64,000 bases of DNA from Clostridium sp. BSD9I1 (GTDB taxonomy: Bacteria > Bacillota > Clostridia > Clostridiales > Clostridiaceae), in contig NZ_FYAM01000006.1 of NCBI RefSeq assembly GCF_900185645.1, positions 310,001 to 374,000 on the forward strand. The letters run 5' to 3'. Position numbers and translations under genes: made by a program. Below, one piece after another: positions 26,622 through 34,704 of the stretch. The stretch's first letter is position 1; each line of letters opens with the position of its first letter. The notes below the pieces were generated by a model that ran no database searches, was not told where the DNA came from, and saw only the letters and a list, made by a program, of their open reading frames with translations.

Positions 26622-27764
26622 ATGAATTTTAAACTAGATGAAAATCATGAACAATTACAAGAAATGTATCGCGAATTTGCTGAAAATGAGGTAAAACCAC
26701 TTGCAAAGGAAATTGATGAAAACATGCGTTTTCCAGGAGAAACTATACCCAAAATGGCTGAGATGGGCTTGCTTGGAATTCCATTTCCTGAAGAATACGG
26801 CGGAGCTGGAATGGATACATTAAGTTATATACAATGTGTGGAAGAATTATCTAAATGTTGTGCAACAACTGGGGTTATTGTTTCAGCACATACAAGTCTT
26901 TGTGCAACACCAATTTACACATATGGTACAGAAGAGCAAAAGGAGAAATATTTAAAGCCACTTGCTTCTGGTGAAAAATTAGGTGCATTTGGATTAACAG
27001 AACCTTCTGCTGGAACTGATGCTTCTATGCAAAAGACAACAGCAGTACTAGAAGGAGACCACTATGTATTAAATGGCAGCAAGATCTTTATTACTAATGC
27101 AGGATATGCAGACACATATATTATTTTGGCTATGACAGATAAGAGTAAGGGAACAAAGGGCATTTCAGCATTTATCGTTGAAAAAGACTATCCAGGTTTT
27201 TCTGTTGGAAGTCACGAAATAAAGATGGGAATCAGAGGATCTTCAACATGTGAATTATTCTTTGATAACTGCAGAGTTCCAAAGGAAAATCTTTTAGGAG
27301 AAGAAGGAAAAGGATTTAAGATTGCTATGGCAACTCTTGATGGAGGCCGTATTGGTATTGCTGCGCAAGCTCTTGGTATTGCAGAAGGCGCAATAGAAGA
27401 AACTATAAAATATGTTAATGAACGTGTTCAATTTGGACGTTCTATTGGAAAATTCCAAAATACACAATTTGAACTTGCTCAAATGCGTGCTAATACAGAA
27501 GCTGCAAAACTTTTAGTATATCAAGCTGCATGTGCAAAGGATGATCATGAAAATTATACACATTTAGCTGCTATGGCAAAATTAGTTGCTTCTAGAAACG
27601 CCAGCGATGTAACAAGACGTTGTTTACAATTATTTGGTGGATATGGATTCTCAAGTGATTATCCAATTGAAAGAATGATGCGTGATGCAAAAATAACAGA
27701 AATTTATGAAGGAACATCAGAAGTTCAAATGATGGTTATTTCAGGATGGATGGGCGTTAAATAA
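26622..27764 (+). CDS. Acyl-CoA dehydrogenase, butyryl-CoA dehydrogenase-like
   Basis: This 380-residue protein is a full-length short-chain acyl-CoA dehydrogenase: signature [18 protein letters not shown] near 125-142, [15 protein letters not shown], and the catalytic Glu in [14 protein letters not shown] near the C-terminus. It is the last gene of the lactate operon. It may run in the reducing direction (crotonyl-CoA to butyryl-CoA, or acryloyl-CoA to propionyl-CoA) using the adjacent Etf, which would tie lactate oxidation to fatty acid formation. Substrate chain length is not determinable here. Confidence 0.9.
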   Translation: MNFKLDENHEQLQEMYREFAENEVKPLAKEIDENMRFPGETIPKMAEMGLLGIPFPEEYGGAGMDTLSYIQCVEELSKCCATTGVIVSAHTSLCATPIYTYGTEEQKEKYLKPLASGEKLGAFGLTEPSAGTDASMQKTTAVLEGDHYVLNGSKIFITNAGYADTYIILAMTDKSKGTKGISAFIVEKDYPGFSVGSHEIKMGIRGSSTCELFFDNCRVPKENLLGEEGKGFKIAMATLDGGRIGIAAQALGIAEGAIEETIKYVNERVQFGRSIGKFQNTQFELAQMRANTEAAKLLVYQAACAKDDHENYTHLAAMAKLVASRNASDVTRRCLQLFGGYGFSSDYPIERMMRDAKITEIYEGTSEVQMMVISGWMGVK

Positions 27765-27768
27765 TTAA

Positions 27769-27811
27769 AAGGAGGAGTGCTTCAAATCTTCCGCAAAGAT
27801 GCCTAGTATCA
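27769..27811 (+). other. Ribosome site followed by 9-codon remnant
   Basis: AAAGGAGG at 27769-27776 is followed by GTG CTT CAA ATC TTC CGC AAA GAT GCC TAG. It could be a leader peptide or the stump of a lost gene at the end of the lactate operon. Confidence 0.3.
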
Positions 27812-27855
27812 CTTAAAAATATAAGATTATGAAAATATGTCTATAAGTAAAATAA

Positions 27856-27906
27856 AAGGTTCATGGCAATATATGCATACTATGTTGCCATGAATCTTTC
27901 TTTTTT
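27856..27906 (+). terminator. Terminator of the lactate operon
   Basis: GGTTCATGGCAA pairs with TTGCCATGAATC around a long loop, followed by TTTCTTTTTTG. Confidence 0.88.
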
Positions 27907-28002
27907 GAATAATCTTATTAAATTTCTTGATTTATAAAAAAAATGGATAAAAACACTTGTAAATTTAAAAAAAAGGACTATAATATAAAATATGAATGAA
28001 AA

Positions 28003-28017
28003 TGATAATCGTTATCA
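28003..28017. promoter_or_regulatory. Fur-box-like palindrome
   Basis: TGATAATCGTTATCA is a perfect 6-3-6 palindrome matching the core of the Fur box (TGATAAT-ATTATCA). It lies just after a TATAAT at 27979-27984 and 44 bp before the DUF3793 gene, so iron would repress this promoter. Confidence 0.75.
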
Positions 28018-28060
28018 AATAACACAAATAGAATAAAGATTTTTACAAGGAGAAATTAAC

Positions 28061-28705
28061 ATGGAAAAGATTATAAGTAAGAATGAATTAAATAGTTATA
28101 TAAACATTGTAAATAAATACAGCAATATAGAGTACTTGTTATCAAAAATACTTTTTAGTGCTGCTCCAACCCTAGCAGGAGAAAAAGTATCATCATTGAT
28201 TACTTTCAGTAATGATAATCGTAATATATATAACCTTTGGCAGAAAAATAAGGAACAAATAAAAGATATGCTAAATATTAAGTTTTTTGAATTGAAAAAA
28301 AGTGAGGACCACATTGTTGTGCTATTTTACAATGAAAAGAAATTAGAAAGTGCTATAAGAGAAAAAAGAAATATTAAGTTTTTAAATAGATTTGGATATA
28401 GCAAAGAAATGAGCTTGAAGGAATGTTTAGTTATTTTAAGCAAGCGATTTGAACATATATGTCCACATGAAATAGGAATTTTTTTAGGATACCCTGTAGA
28501 TGATGTAATTGTTTTTACTGATTGTCCAAATAAAAAGTGTAAAATGATAGGGTATTGGAAAGTTTATCATGATATAGAGATAGCAAAGAAGATTTTTACA
28601 AGATATGATGAAATAAAATACAATATTATTAAAATGATTATAAATGGAATTAAGCCAAGGAAAGTATTAGATAATATTAGTATTACGATTAAACTAAATG
28701 TATAA
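28061..28705 (+). CDS. DUF3793 family protein
   Basis: This 214-residue protein has the DUF3793 layout. A central segment with KKLESAIREK and FGY leads into CPHEIGIFLGYPVDDVIVF near residues 136-154 and a CPNKKCKMIGYWKVY segment with two Cys. The family is common in clostridia beside iron and flavodoxin genes and has no known activity. A Fur-like palindrome precedes it and feoAB lie downstream, so it is probably part of the low-iron response. Confidence 0.85.
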   Translation: MEKIISKNELNSYINIVNKYSNIEYLLSKILFSAAPTLAGEKVSSLITFSNDNRNIYNLWQKNKEQIKDMLNIKFFELKKSEDHIVVLFYNEKKLESAIREKRNIKFLNRFGYSKEMSLKECLVILSKRFEHICPHEIGIFLGYPVDDVIVFTDCPNKKCKMIGYWKVYHDIEIAKKIFTRYDEIKYNIIKMIINGIKPRKVLDNISITIKLNV

Positions 28706-28723
28706 ATATAGCTTTACATATTT

Positions 28724-28742
28724 ATTGATAATGACAATCAAT
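28724..28742. promoter_or_regulatory. Second Fur-box-like site
   Basis: ATTGATAATGACAATCAAT is an inverted repeat (ATTGAT/ATCAAT) with a Fur-like core, 68 bp before the DUF2325 gene. It is weaker than the site at 28003. Confidence 0.5.
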
Positions 28743-28809
28743 ATCGGCTGATATGTAAGTTATATTTCATAATAAGTTATATATTAATTAAAGAGGAGAC
28801 AGGGATTGT

Positions 28810-29106
28810 ATGAGTATTTTGGTTATAGGAGGAGACAAATTAGGCAGCATTACGCATAAGTTATCTGAAAATGGATTTTCAGATATACAACATATAAGTG
28901 GAAGAAAATATGGAGATAGAAGATTAAAAATAAGCTGTAAGACAGACTTAGTATTGGTTTTGATTGATTTTGTAGACCATGCAATGATGAATATTATAAA
29001 AAAAGAGTCTAAGAAATATGGAATAAAAATAACATTTTCAAAACGTTCATGGATTCATATGGAAAGTAATATCAAAAATAGCATTAAGGAGATATCATTG
29101 AGTTGA
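28810..29106 (+). CDS. DUF2325 domain protein
   Basis: This 98-residue protein has a Rossmann-like start (ILVIGGDKLGSI) and the DUF2325 landmarks HISGRKYGDRRLKISCKTDLVLVLIDFVDH and FSKRSWIHMESNI. Small DUF2325 proteins accompany iron and redox genes in clostridia. Function is unknown. A Fur-like palindrome precedes it. It reads in the same direction as feoA. Confidence 0.82.
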   Translation: MSILVIGGDKLGSITHKLSENGFSDIQHISGRKYGDRRLKISCKTDLVLVLIDFVDHAMMNIIKKESKKYGIKITFSKRSWIHMESNIKNSIKEISLS

Positions 29107-29204
29107 CAGCAGGGGAAGCAGATGGAAATGCATATAGAATGGAGCATATCTACATAAAAACAATATAAATATTGATAGGTAATACAAACTTTGGAGGTGT
29201 ATGT

Positions 29205-29489
29205 ATGGAGAGTATTATAGGTAGCAAATCTATGCCTAGAACTTTAAACAAAACAGAAGGATTGGGTGGTCCAGTGATGAATCTAGCACAGGGAAGGATT
29301 AATACAGAATATACTATAAAAGATATTGATACTAATGATGAAGAAATTAAAGACTTCTTATTTACATTAGGCTGTTATGAAGGAGAATCAATAACTCTTA
29401 TATCTATACTTGCAGACAATTATGTTATTACAGTAAAGGATGCAAGATATAGTATTGATAAAGATTTGGCTGAAGCTATTATTATATAG
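29205..29489 (+). CDS. feoA: FeoA-family protein
   Basis: From ATG 29205, behind GGAGG at 29193-29197, the protein has 94 residues. A short N-terminal tail leads into the SH3-like FeoA domain (GCYEGESITLISILADNYVITVKDARYSID). FeoA is a small cytoplasmic partner of the FeoB iron transporter. An upstream in-frame TTG at 29172 is not favoured. feoB follows after a 123-bp spacer with two palindromes. Confidence 0.85.
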   Translation: MESIIGSKSMPRTLNKTEGLGGPVMNLAQGRINTEYTIKDIDTNDEEIKDFLFTLGCYEGESITLISILADNYVITVKDARYSIDKDLAEAIII

Positions 29490-29504
29490 CTTTTTATTTG
29501 GCCG

Positions 29505-29526
29505 AAAGTTAACCTTGGTTAACTTT
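29505..29526. promoter_or_regulatory. 22-bp palindrome before feoB
   Basis: AAAGTTAACCT and its exact complement form a perfect 22-bp palindrome. A related palindrome follows at 29570. DtxR/MntR-type metal regulators use similar GTTA-rich dyads, so a metal-responsive operator is plausible. It could also act as an RNA hairpin. Confidence 0.45.
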
Positions 29527-29569
29527 ACATATGATTAAATTTATTGTAGGAGTTTTTTGCTCGCAAAAA

Positions 29570-29585
29570 GTTAGCTGAGGCTAAC
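29570..29585. promoter_or_regulatory. Second palindrome before feoB
   Basis: GTTAGCTGAGGCTAAC is a 6-4-6 dyad related to the palindrome at 29505 and lies 27 bp before the feoB start. Between the two dyads, TTTTTGC/GCAAAAA makes a small hairpin. Confidence 0.45.
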
Positions 29586-29612
29586 AAATATAAAATGAGG
29601 AGGTAAATATAC

Positions 29613-31631
29613 ATGAATATGGAGGGAAACATGAAAGTAGCACTAACGGGAAATCCTAATAGTGGAAAAACAACACTATTTAATGCGATAACAGGAAGAA
29701 TTGAACATGTAGGTAACTGGGCAGGTGTAACGGTTGAGAAAAAAGAAGGGGATATTAAGAAAAATCTTAATAAGACAAATGTTCGAATTACAGCTGTAGA
29801 TCTTCCAGGGGCATATTCAATGTCTCCGTTCACATCTGAGGAAAGTATTACAAGTAGTTTTGTTAGAAATGAAAATCCAGATGTTATTATTAATATCGTT
29901 GATGCAACTAACTTAAGTAGAAGCTTATTTTTCACAACTCAACTTCTTGAATTAGGGATACCAGTTGTTGTTGCCTTAAATAAAAGTGATTTGAATAAGA
30001 AGAAAAAAACAACTATAGATGTGGATAGGTTATCTAAAGCATTGGGCTGTCCTGTTGTTGAAACGGTATCAACAACAGGAAGTAACAATGGCTTAGAAAA
30101 GCTTATATCTAAAGTAGTAGGGGTAAATGGTAAGGTTCAAACTGCACCATTTGATGGTAAAGGTGCAAATATGGCGGATAGAAGCTCAGTTGAAGCTTCT
30201 GATAAAAAACGATATGAGTTTGTCAAAGGAATTGTTTCAAAGGTGGAGGCTAAGCAAATAAGTAGTAATAGTCAAACCAAACAGGATGCTGCTGATAGAA
30301 TTTTGGCTCATAAATGGTTAGGAATTCCCATTTTTGCAGTGATTATGTGGGCGGTTTTTTCAATATCACAAACCCATGTAGGACCATTTTTGGCAGATGC
30401 TTTAGTTGGCTGGATTGATTTATTCTATGTATGGGCAGAAGGGGCACTTGGCGAAGGTGTATCACCTGTACTTTCTTCAATTTTATTAGATGGCATTATT
30501 GGTGGAGTTGGAGCCGTTGTTGGTTTCTTACCTCTTATCATGGTATTATTTTTCTTATTAGCATTACTTGAAGATTGTGGTTATATGGCTCGTGTTGCTG
30601 TTGTTATGGATCGTTTCTTCAAGAAAGTGGGTTTATCAGGGAAGTCAATTATACCTATGATTATTGGTACAGGATGCGGTATTCCAGGTGTTATGGCAAC
30701 AAGAACAATTAAAAATGAAAGACAAAGAAGAACAACTGCAATGTTAACAACATTTATGCCATGTGGAGCTAAGCTACCTGTTATCGCATTATTTGCCGGT
30801 GTGTTCTTTAATGATGCGGCATGGGTAGGAACGACTATGTACTTCACAGGTATTGTAATTATCATTGTGGGGGCCCTAATAGTAGTAAGAATAACCGGTG
30901 AGAAACATGCAAGATCATTCTTTATTATGGAATTGCCGGAATATAAATTTCCAAGTATCAAAAGAGCTGCTTTAGAGATGCTTTCAAGAGGTAAGGCTTA
31001 TATTGTTAAGGCTAGTACAATCATACTTCTTTCTAATGTAGTAGTACAAATCATGCAAACCTTCGACTGGCAATTCCAAGTTGTTGCTGAAGGTGCAGAA
31101 AGTACAAGCATTTTAGCAAGTATCGCATCACCATTTGCTGTATTATTGATACCTTTAGGTTTTGGTGCTTGGCAATTGGCAGCTGCGGCAATCAGTGGCT
31201 TTATCGCTAAGGAGAATGTGGTTGGTACATTAGCAGTTGTATACGGAATAACAAACTTTATTGATGGTGAAGAATTTGCTCTAATAGGTGATGGAGCAAG
31301 TGTTGCAAGTGTTATGGGACTAAGTTCTGTAGTAGCGTTAGCCTACTTAATGTTTAACTTGTTCACACCACCATGTTTTGCTGCTATTGGCGCCATGAAT
31401 TCTGAGTTGGAGAGTAAAAAGTGGCTATGGGGTGCTATTGGGTTCCAATTTGGTATGGGTTACGTTGTGGCATTTATTACTTATCAGATTGGTACGGTGA
31501 TTACAACAGGTTCAGTGGGTACTGGATTCATACCAGGCTTAATTGTTGTAACCGGATTAATTAGTTGTGTTGTATATCTTGTGAGAAAAGGCGATAAAAG
31601 AGCTGAAGAAAAGCTAGCTTTAAGTGCTTAG
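29613..31631 (+). CDS. feoB: Ferrous iron transporter FeoB
   Basis: This 672-residue protein has an N-terminal G domain with GNPNSGKTTLF (Walker A), WAGVTVEKKEG (switch I), DLPGAYSM (switch II) and ALNKSD. A helical spacer and a membrane domain with two Gate motifs follow, including MIIGTGCGIPGVMATR and FMPCGAKLPVI. It imports Fe2+ across the plasma membrane. ATG 29613 has GAGGAGG upstream; ATG 29631 (MKVALTG) is a possible internal start. It is flanked by feoA and a FeoB-associated peptide. Confidence 0.95.
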   Translation: MNMEGNMKVALTGNPNSGKTTLFNAITGRIEHVGNWAGVTVEKKEGDIKKNLNKTNVRITAVDLPGAYSMSPFTSEESITSSFVRNENPDVIINIVDATNLSRSLFFTTQLLELGIPVVVALNKSDLNKKKKTTIDVDRLSKALGCPVVETVSTTGSNNGLEKLISKVVGVNGKVQTAPFDGKGANMADRSSVEASDKKRYEFVKGIVSKVEAKQISSNSQTKQDAADRILAHKWLGIPIFAVIMWAVFSISQTHVGPFLADALVGWIDLFYVWAEGALGEGVSPVLSSILLDGIIGGVGAVVGFLPLIMVLFFLLALLEDCGYMARVAVVMDRFFKKVGLSGKSIIPMIIGTGCGIPGVMATRTIKNERQRRTTAMLTTFMPCGAKLPVIALFAGVFFNDAAWVGTTMYFTGIVIIIVGALIVVRITGEKHARSFFIMELPEYKFPSIKRAALEMLSRGKAYIVKASTIILLSNVVVQIMQTFDWQFQVVAEGAESTSILASIASPFAVLLIPLGFGAWQLAAAAISGFIAKENVVGTLAVVYGITNFIDGEEFALIGDGASVASVMGLSSVVALAYLMFNLFTPPCFAAIGAMNSELESKKWLWGAIGFQFGMGYVVAFITYQIGTVITTGSVGTGFIPGLIVVTGLISCVVYLVRKGDKRAEEKLALSA

Positions 31632-31686
31632 GATGCGTAACAATTGATACTTGTTACGTGTAAAGAAAGGAATACAGGAGGGAATT

Positions 31687-31839
31687 ATGGCAAATATAAT
31701 TGTAATTCTAGTTATATTAGCAATAGTATGTGCTTCAATCTCAAAGATTGTTAGTGAAAAGAAAAAAGGAGTCAAATGTATTGGTTGTCCACATAGTGGA
31801 ACAAGTAAAAGTACTTGTGGTTGTAACACTCACAAGTAG
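31687..31839 (+). CDS. FeoB-associated Cys-rich membrane peptide
   Basis: This 50-residue peptide has one N-terminal helix (MANIIVILVILAIVCASISK) and a cytoplasmic tail CIGCPHSGTSKSTCGC, the pattern of FeoB-associated Cys-rich (FeoC-like) peptides. AGGAGGG at 31676-31682 sets ATG 31687. It directly follows feoB and is closed by a terminator, so it completes the Feo operon. The Cys cluster may bind iron or a cluster. Confidence 0.88.
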   Translation: MANIIVILVILAIVCASISKIVSEKKKGVKCIGCPHSGTSKSTCGCNTHK

Positions 31840-31864
31840 GATAACAATTAAATACAATAAATGA

Positions 31865-31892
31865 AAAATCCGAGGTTGCTCGGATTTTTTAC
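31865..31892 (+). terminator. Terminator of the feo operon
   Basis: AAATCCGAG/CTCGGATTT with a four-base loop is followed by TTT. Confidence 0.92.
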
Positions 31893-31959
31893 GCAATTAT
31901 AGGGGTGATGGAGTGTGTTAAAATCTTTGTATAACATCTTTATGGACAACCTTAAAAGT

Positions 31960-32005
31960 GGGAGCATAACTAGATTTGAATTTGTATAAATCTAGTTATG
32001 CTCCC
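31960..32005 (-). terminator. Long hairpin downstream of BKACE gene 1
   Basis: GGGAGCATAACTAGATTT and its exact complement (31988-32005) form a perfect 18-bp stem with a ten-base loop, 25 bp after the stop of the minus-strand BKACE gene. It has only a weak U tract on the minus strand. Confidence 0.65.
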
Positions 32006-32029
32006 TGACACATGCAGAGATTTATAGTA

Positions 32030-32878
32030 CTATAATATCTTTTTAGTTAAGCCATAAATCTCACGAGCTTCATCAGGAGTTGCTGCTTCTAAGTCAGCTT
32101 CTTCAAGTAGGCGTTTTGCACGAGCAACGAATTGAGCGTTATTAGCTGCTAAGACACCTTTTTTATAATATACATTATCCTCCATACCAACACGTAAATG
32201 ACCACCCATAGCGATAGTAGCCATCATAATAGGTAGATGCCCGTGGCCAATTCCGCAAGCTGCCCATGTACTGCCTTCAGGAATAAGATTTTTTAAGAAG
32301 ACTAAGTTTTCTACTGTATTGGTCATGCCACCTGGACAGCCTAGAACGATTTGGTAGTGGCAAGGAGCCTTTAGGACACCCTTTTTTGCGTAGTAAATGG
32401 AGTTATAGATCATTCCAGCATCAAAAATTTCGATTTCTGGCTTGATATTGCTTTCCTGAAGGGCATGGCCCAACTTTTCTAGGAAAGAAGGGGGATTCAT
32501 GAATACGGTACGATGCTGCCAGTTGAGACTTCCCGCATCATAGGAAGCTAACTCAGGTAAAAGTTGTTGTAAAGGATAGATACGTTCCTCATCTCCAAAA
32601 TCCACACTGCCGGAGCTAGTTATATTCAAACATATATCGCAGTCTTTATAAGCACGAATACGTTCGATGGTTTCTTTATACTTATTGAAATCAGTAGATG
32701 GAGACCCATCATCATTACGAACATGAATATGAGCTATTGCGGCACCAGCTTTCCAACATTCATAGACATCCTCAGCAATCTCTTTAGGCGTGAAGGGTAC
32801 ATTTGGATTATCATCATGGGTTGGCCAAGAACCTGTGACAGCAACAGTAATTACACGTTTTTTCTTTAAATCAGACAT
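32030..32878 (-). CDS. BKACE (beta-keto acid cleavage enzyme, DUF849) 1
   Basis: This 282-residue TIM-barrel enzyme is of the Kce/BKACE family, which cleaves a beta-keto acid with acetyl-CoA to give acetoacetate and a new acyl-CoA. Zinc ligands are visible as H50 and H52 (AHIHVRNDDG) and E233 in RVGMEDN, with catalytic R229 and D234 beside it. The position equivalent to Glu14 of the lysine-fermentation enzyme Kce is Trp18 (TGSWPT), so the substrate probably lacks the 5-amino group. A -24/-12 promoter lies upstream and the sigma-54 activator gene is adjacent. A paralog of about three-quarters identity lies at 55780. Confidence 0.9.
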   Translation of the reverse strand: MSDLKKKRVITVAVTGSWPTHDDNPNVPFTPKEIAEDVYECWKAGAAIAHIHVRNDDGSPSTDFNKYKETIERIRAYKDCDICLNITSSGSVDFGDEERIYPLQQLLPELASYDAGSLNWQHRTVFMNPPSFLEKLGHALQESNIKPEIEIFDAGMIYNSIYYAKKGVLKAPCHYQIVLGCPGGMTNTVENLVFLKNLIPEGSTWAACGIGHGHLPIMMATIAMGGHLRVGMEDNVYYKKGVLAANNAQFVARAKRLLEEADLEAATPDEAREIYGLTKKIL

Positions 32879-32952
32879 TTTGTTTACCTCCTATAGATAA
32901 AGAATAATGAAAAATCTTAAGGAAAATATGTTTCCTTTATCCTTATATAATA

Positions 32953-32967
32953 GCAAGAGTTATGCCA
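32953..32967 (-). promoter_or_regulatory. Sigma-54 (-24/-12) promoter for BKACE gene 1
   Basis: On the minus strand, TTGGCATAACTCTTGCT has GG and GC exactly 12 bp apart, as required for sigma-54. It lies about 75 bp before the BKACE start codon. Confidence 0.72.
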
Positions 32968-33000
32968 AACTTTTATGTTTATTTCTGTATATATATGTTT

Positions 33001-33063
33001 AAAAAAATAAGTCAAAAATGGTTTGTAAATCGATATTGGTTCAGTACAAACCGTTTTTGACTT
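33001..33063 (-). terminator. Terminator of the sigma-54 activator gene
   Basis: AAGTCAAAAACGGTTTGTA pairs with its inverted copy (one mismatch, 19-bp stem) and on the minus strand is followed by ATTTTTTT. It lies about 35 bp upstream of the BKACE sigma-54 promoter, so it might also be a binding site for the activator. Confidence 0.75.
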
Positions 33064-33076
33064 AAATGAATAAGCT

Positions 33077-34516
33077 TCAAAGATTATATTTCGTTTTTCG
33101 TCTCATAATAGAGGTCTGACTGGTTCCTAGGGCATCAGCTATCTTATAAGATGTTTTATAACGGTTTAACGCGTGAGATAGATATGCCTTTTCACATTGC
33201 TCTAAATAGTCCTTCAAGGTAACGCCTTCATCTAGCATTTTTTCGCAGGAAGGTTCTGTGGTGGTGGAATTATTGGTAATTGGCATAGTATTAAGGATAT
33301 CCGTGTGAAACTGGTGATGTTGATCACCTGAGATATACTCTATATTTTTAAGTTCAATTATATCGCCTATACTAACAACCACTGCACGTTCTACAAAGTT
33401 CTTTAGTTCACGTACGTTTCCCGGCCATTTATATTGTATAATATTGTCCATAGTCTGTGGGGAAAACATTTTTTTTCTATTATATTTGTAGCAAAAATGT
33501 TTTAAAAAATGATTAGCTAGTAGTATAATATCCTCTTTTCTTTCCCGAAGTGGAGGAATAGAAATAGGAACTACATTGAGCCTATAATATAAATCCAGAC
33601 GAAATTGTTTTTTTTCAACTAGATCTAAAAGACTTTCATTTGTAGCAGCCACTAAGCGAAAATCAATATGTTTAAAGCGTGTTGAGCCAACCCTATTGAT
33701 GGTTTTTGTTTCAATTGCACGAAGAAGCTTTCCTTGAAGACTAATTGGAAGAGAATTAATCTCGTCTAGAAATAGTACTCCACCGTCGGCCTCTTCAAAA
33801 AGTCCCTTTTTTCCTACAGAAGAGGCACCAGTGAAAGCACCTTTTTCGTAACCAAATAGCTCGGCTTCCAAAAGGTTTTCAGGTATAGACGCACAGTTAA
33901 CAACTACAAATGGTTTGTCCTTTCTATTTCCAGTTTGATGAATATATTTAGCAAATACTTCTTTACCAGTGCCGGATTCACCTGAAATTAGAATGGTAGA
34001 ATCTACATCAGAAACGGTTTGAATCATTTTAAGAAGATTCAATATAGAAGGACTCTTAGCGATAAAAGAGTCATTATCCCAGGTGACTTCAGCTGAAGGG
34101 AAAGAAGAAAAGGTTGAAACAATGTCAAACTGGCTAGCTTCATAATAAAGAGAATTAAGCATTTCAAGAGGATAAACCATAGCTAAAACGTTTTCGATTT
34201 TTCCCAAACTATTAAAAAGAGGAGTAGAAACAACAAGTTGGCGGATTTGTTTTCGGCCATAGCCTTGAGTGTCATATACATCCTGAAACATAACAATACG
34301 ATGCTTTTTCTCATATACAATATCAGAAACACATACATCAATTTGTTTCGTTTGCAGGAAGTCGTGAACATTATAGTTTAATAAAATATTCTTTGGCATG
34401 TTTAACATTCGAATGTAAGAACTATTGACAAATATATAATTACCACAATCATCTAGTACGTAGATACCTTGTGACATATTATCCAGAAGTGTTTCATAAA
34501 ACTTAGATAATTCCAT
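33077..34516 (-). CDS. PAS-containing sigma-54-dependent activator
   Basis: This 479-residue protein has an N-terminal PAS sensor (about residues 1-110, starting FYETLLDNMSQGIYVLDDCG), an AAA+ domain with GESGTGKEVFAKY (Walker A), the sigma-54 contact loop YEKGAFTGASSV and GGVLFLDEINSL (Walker B), and a C-terminal Fis-type helix-turn-helix (YKIADALGTSQTSIMRRK). It lies between two -24/-12 promoters, one for the BKACE gene and one for the dehydrogenase-GntP pair, and so very probably switches both on when its ligand is present. Confidence 0.93.
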   Translation of the reverse strand: MELSKFYETLLDNMSQGIYVLDDCGNYIFVNSSYIRMLNMPKNILLNYNVHDFLQTKQIDVCVSDIVYEKKHRIVMFQDVYDTQGYGRKQIRQLVVSTPLFNSLGKIENVLAMVYPLEMLNSLYYEASQFDIVSTFSSFPSAEVTWDNDSFIAKSPSILNLLKMIQTVSDVDSTILISGESGTGKEVFAKYIHQTGNRKDKPFVVVNCASIPENLLEAELFGYEKGAFTGASSVGKKGLFEEADGGVLFLDEINSLPISLQGKLLRAIETKTINRVGSTRFKHIDFRLVAATNESLLDLVEKKQFRLDLYYRLNVVPISIPPLRERKEDIILLANHFLKHFCYKYNRKKMFSPQTMDNIIQYKWPGNVRELKNFVERAVVVSIGDIIELKNIEYISGDQHHQFHTDILNTMPITNNSTTTEPSCEKMLDEGVTLKDYLEQCEKAYLSHALNRYKTSYKIADALGTSQTSIMRRKTKYNL

Positions 34517-34650
34517 ATGTAAAGACTCCTTTCTCTGAATGTTAATCTAATTATATAAATAATATAGCAGATAGTTCTTTAGGTGTCATTCTTAAATTCA
34601 TAATAAAAAAGTTTACATAGAATTAAGAAAAAGAAAGATAGATTTTTATT

Positions 34651-34666
34651 TGGCACAGAAATTGCT
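34651..34666 (+). promoter_or_regulatory. Sigma-54 (-24/-12) promoter for dehydrogenase-GntP operon
   Basis: TGGCACAGAAATTGCT matches the consensus TGGCAC-N5-TTGC with GG and GC 12 bp apart. It is 39 bp before the ATG at 34705 and beside the activator gene. Confidence 0.85.
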
Positions 34667-34704
34667 TTAATTATAAACATAATATTAAGAGGAGGTTTTT
34701 ATTT

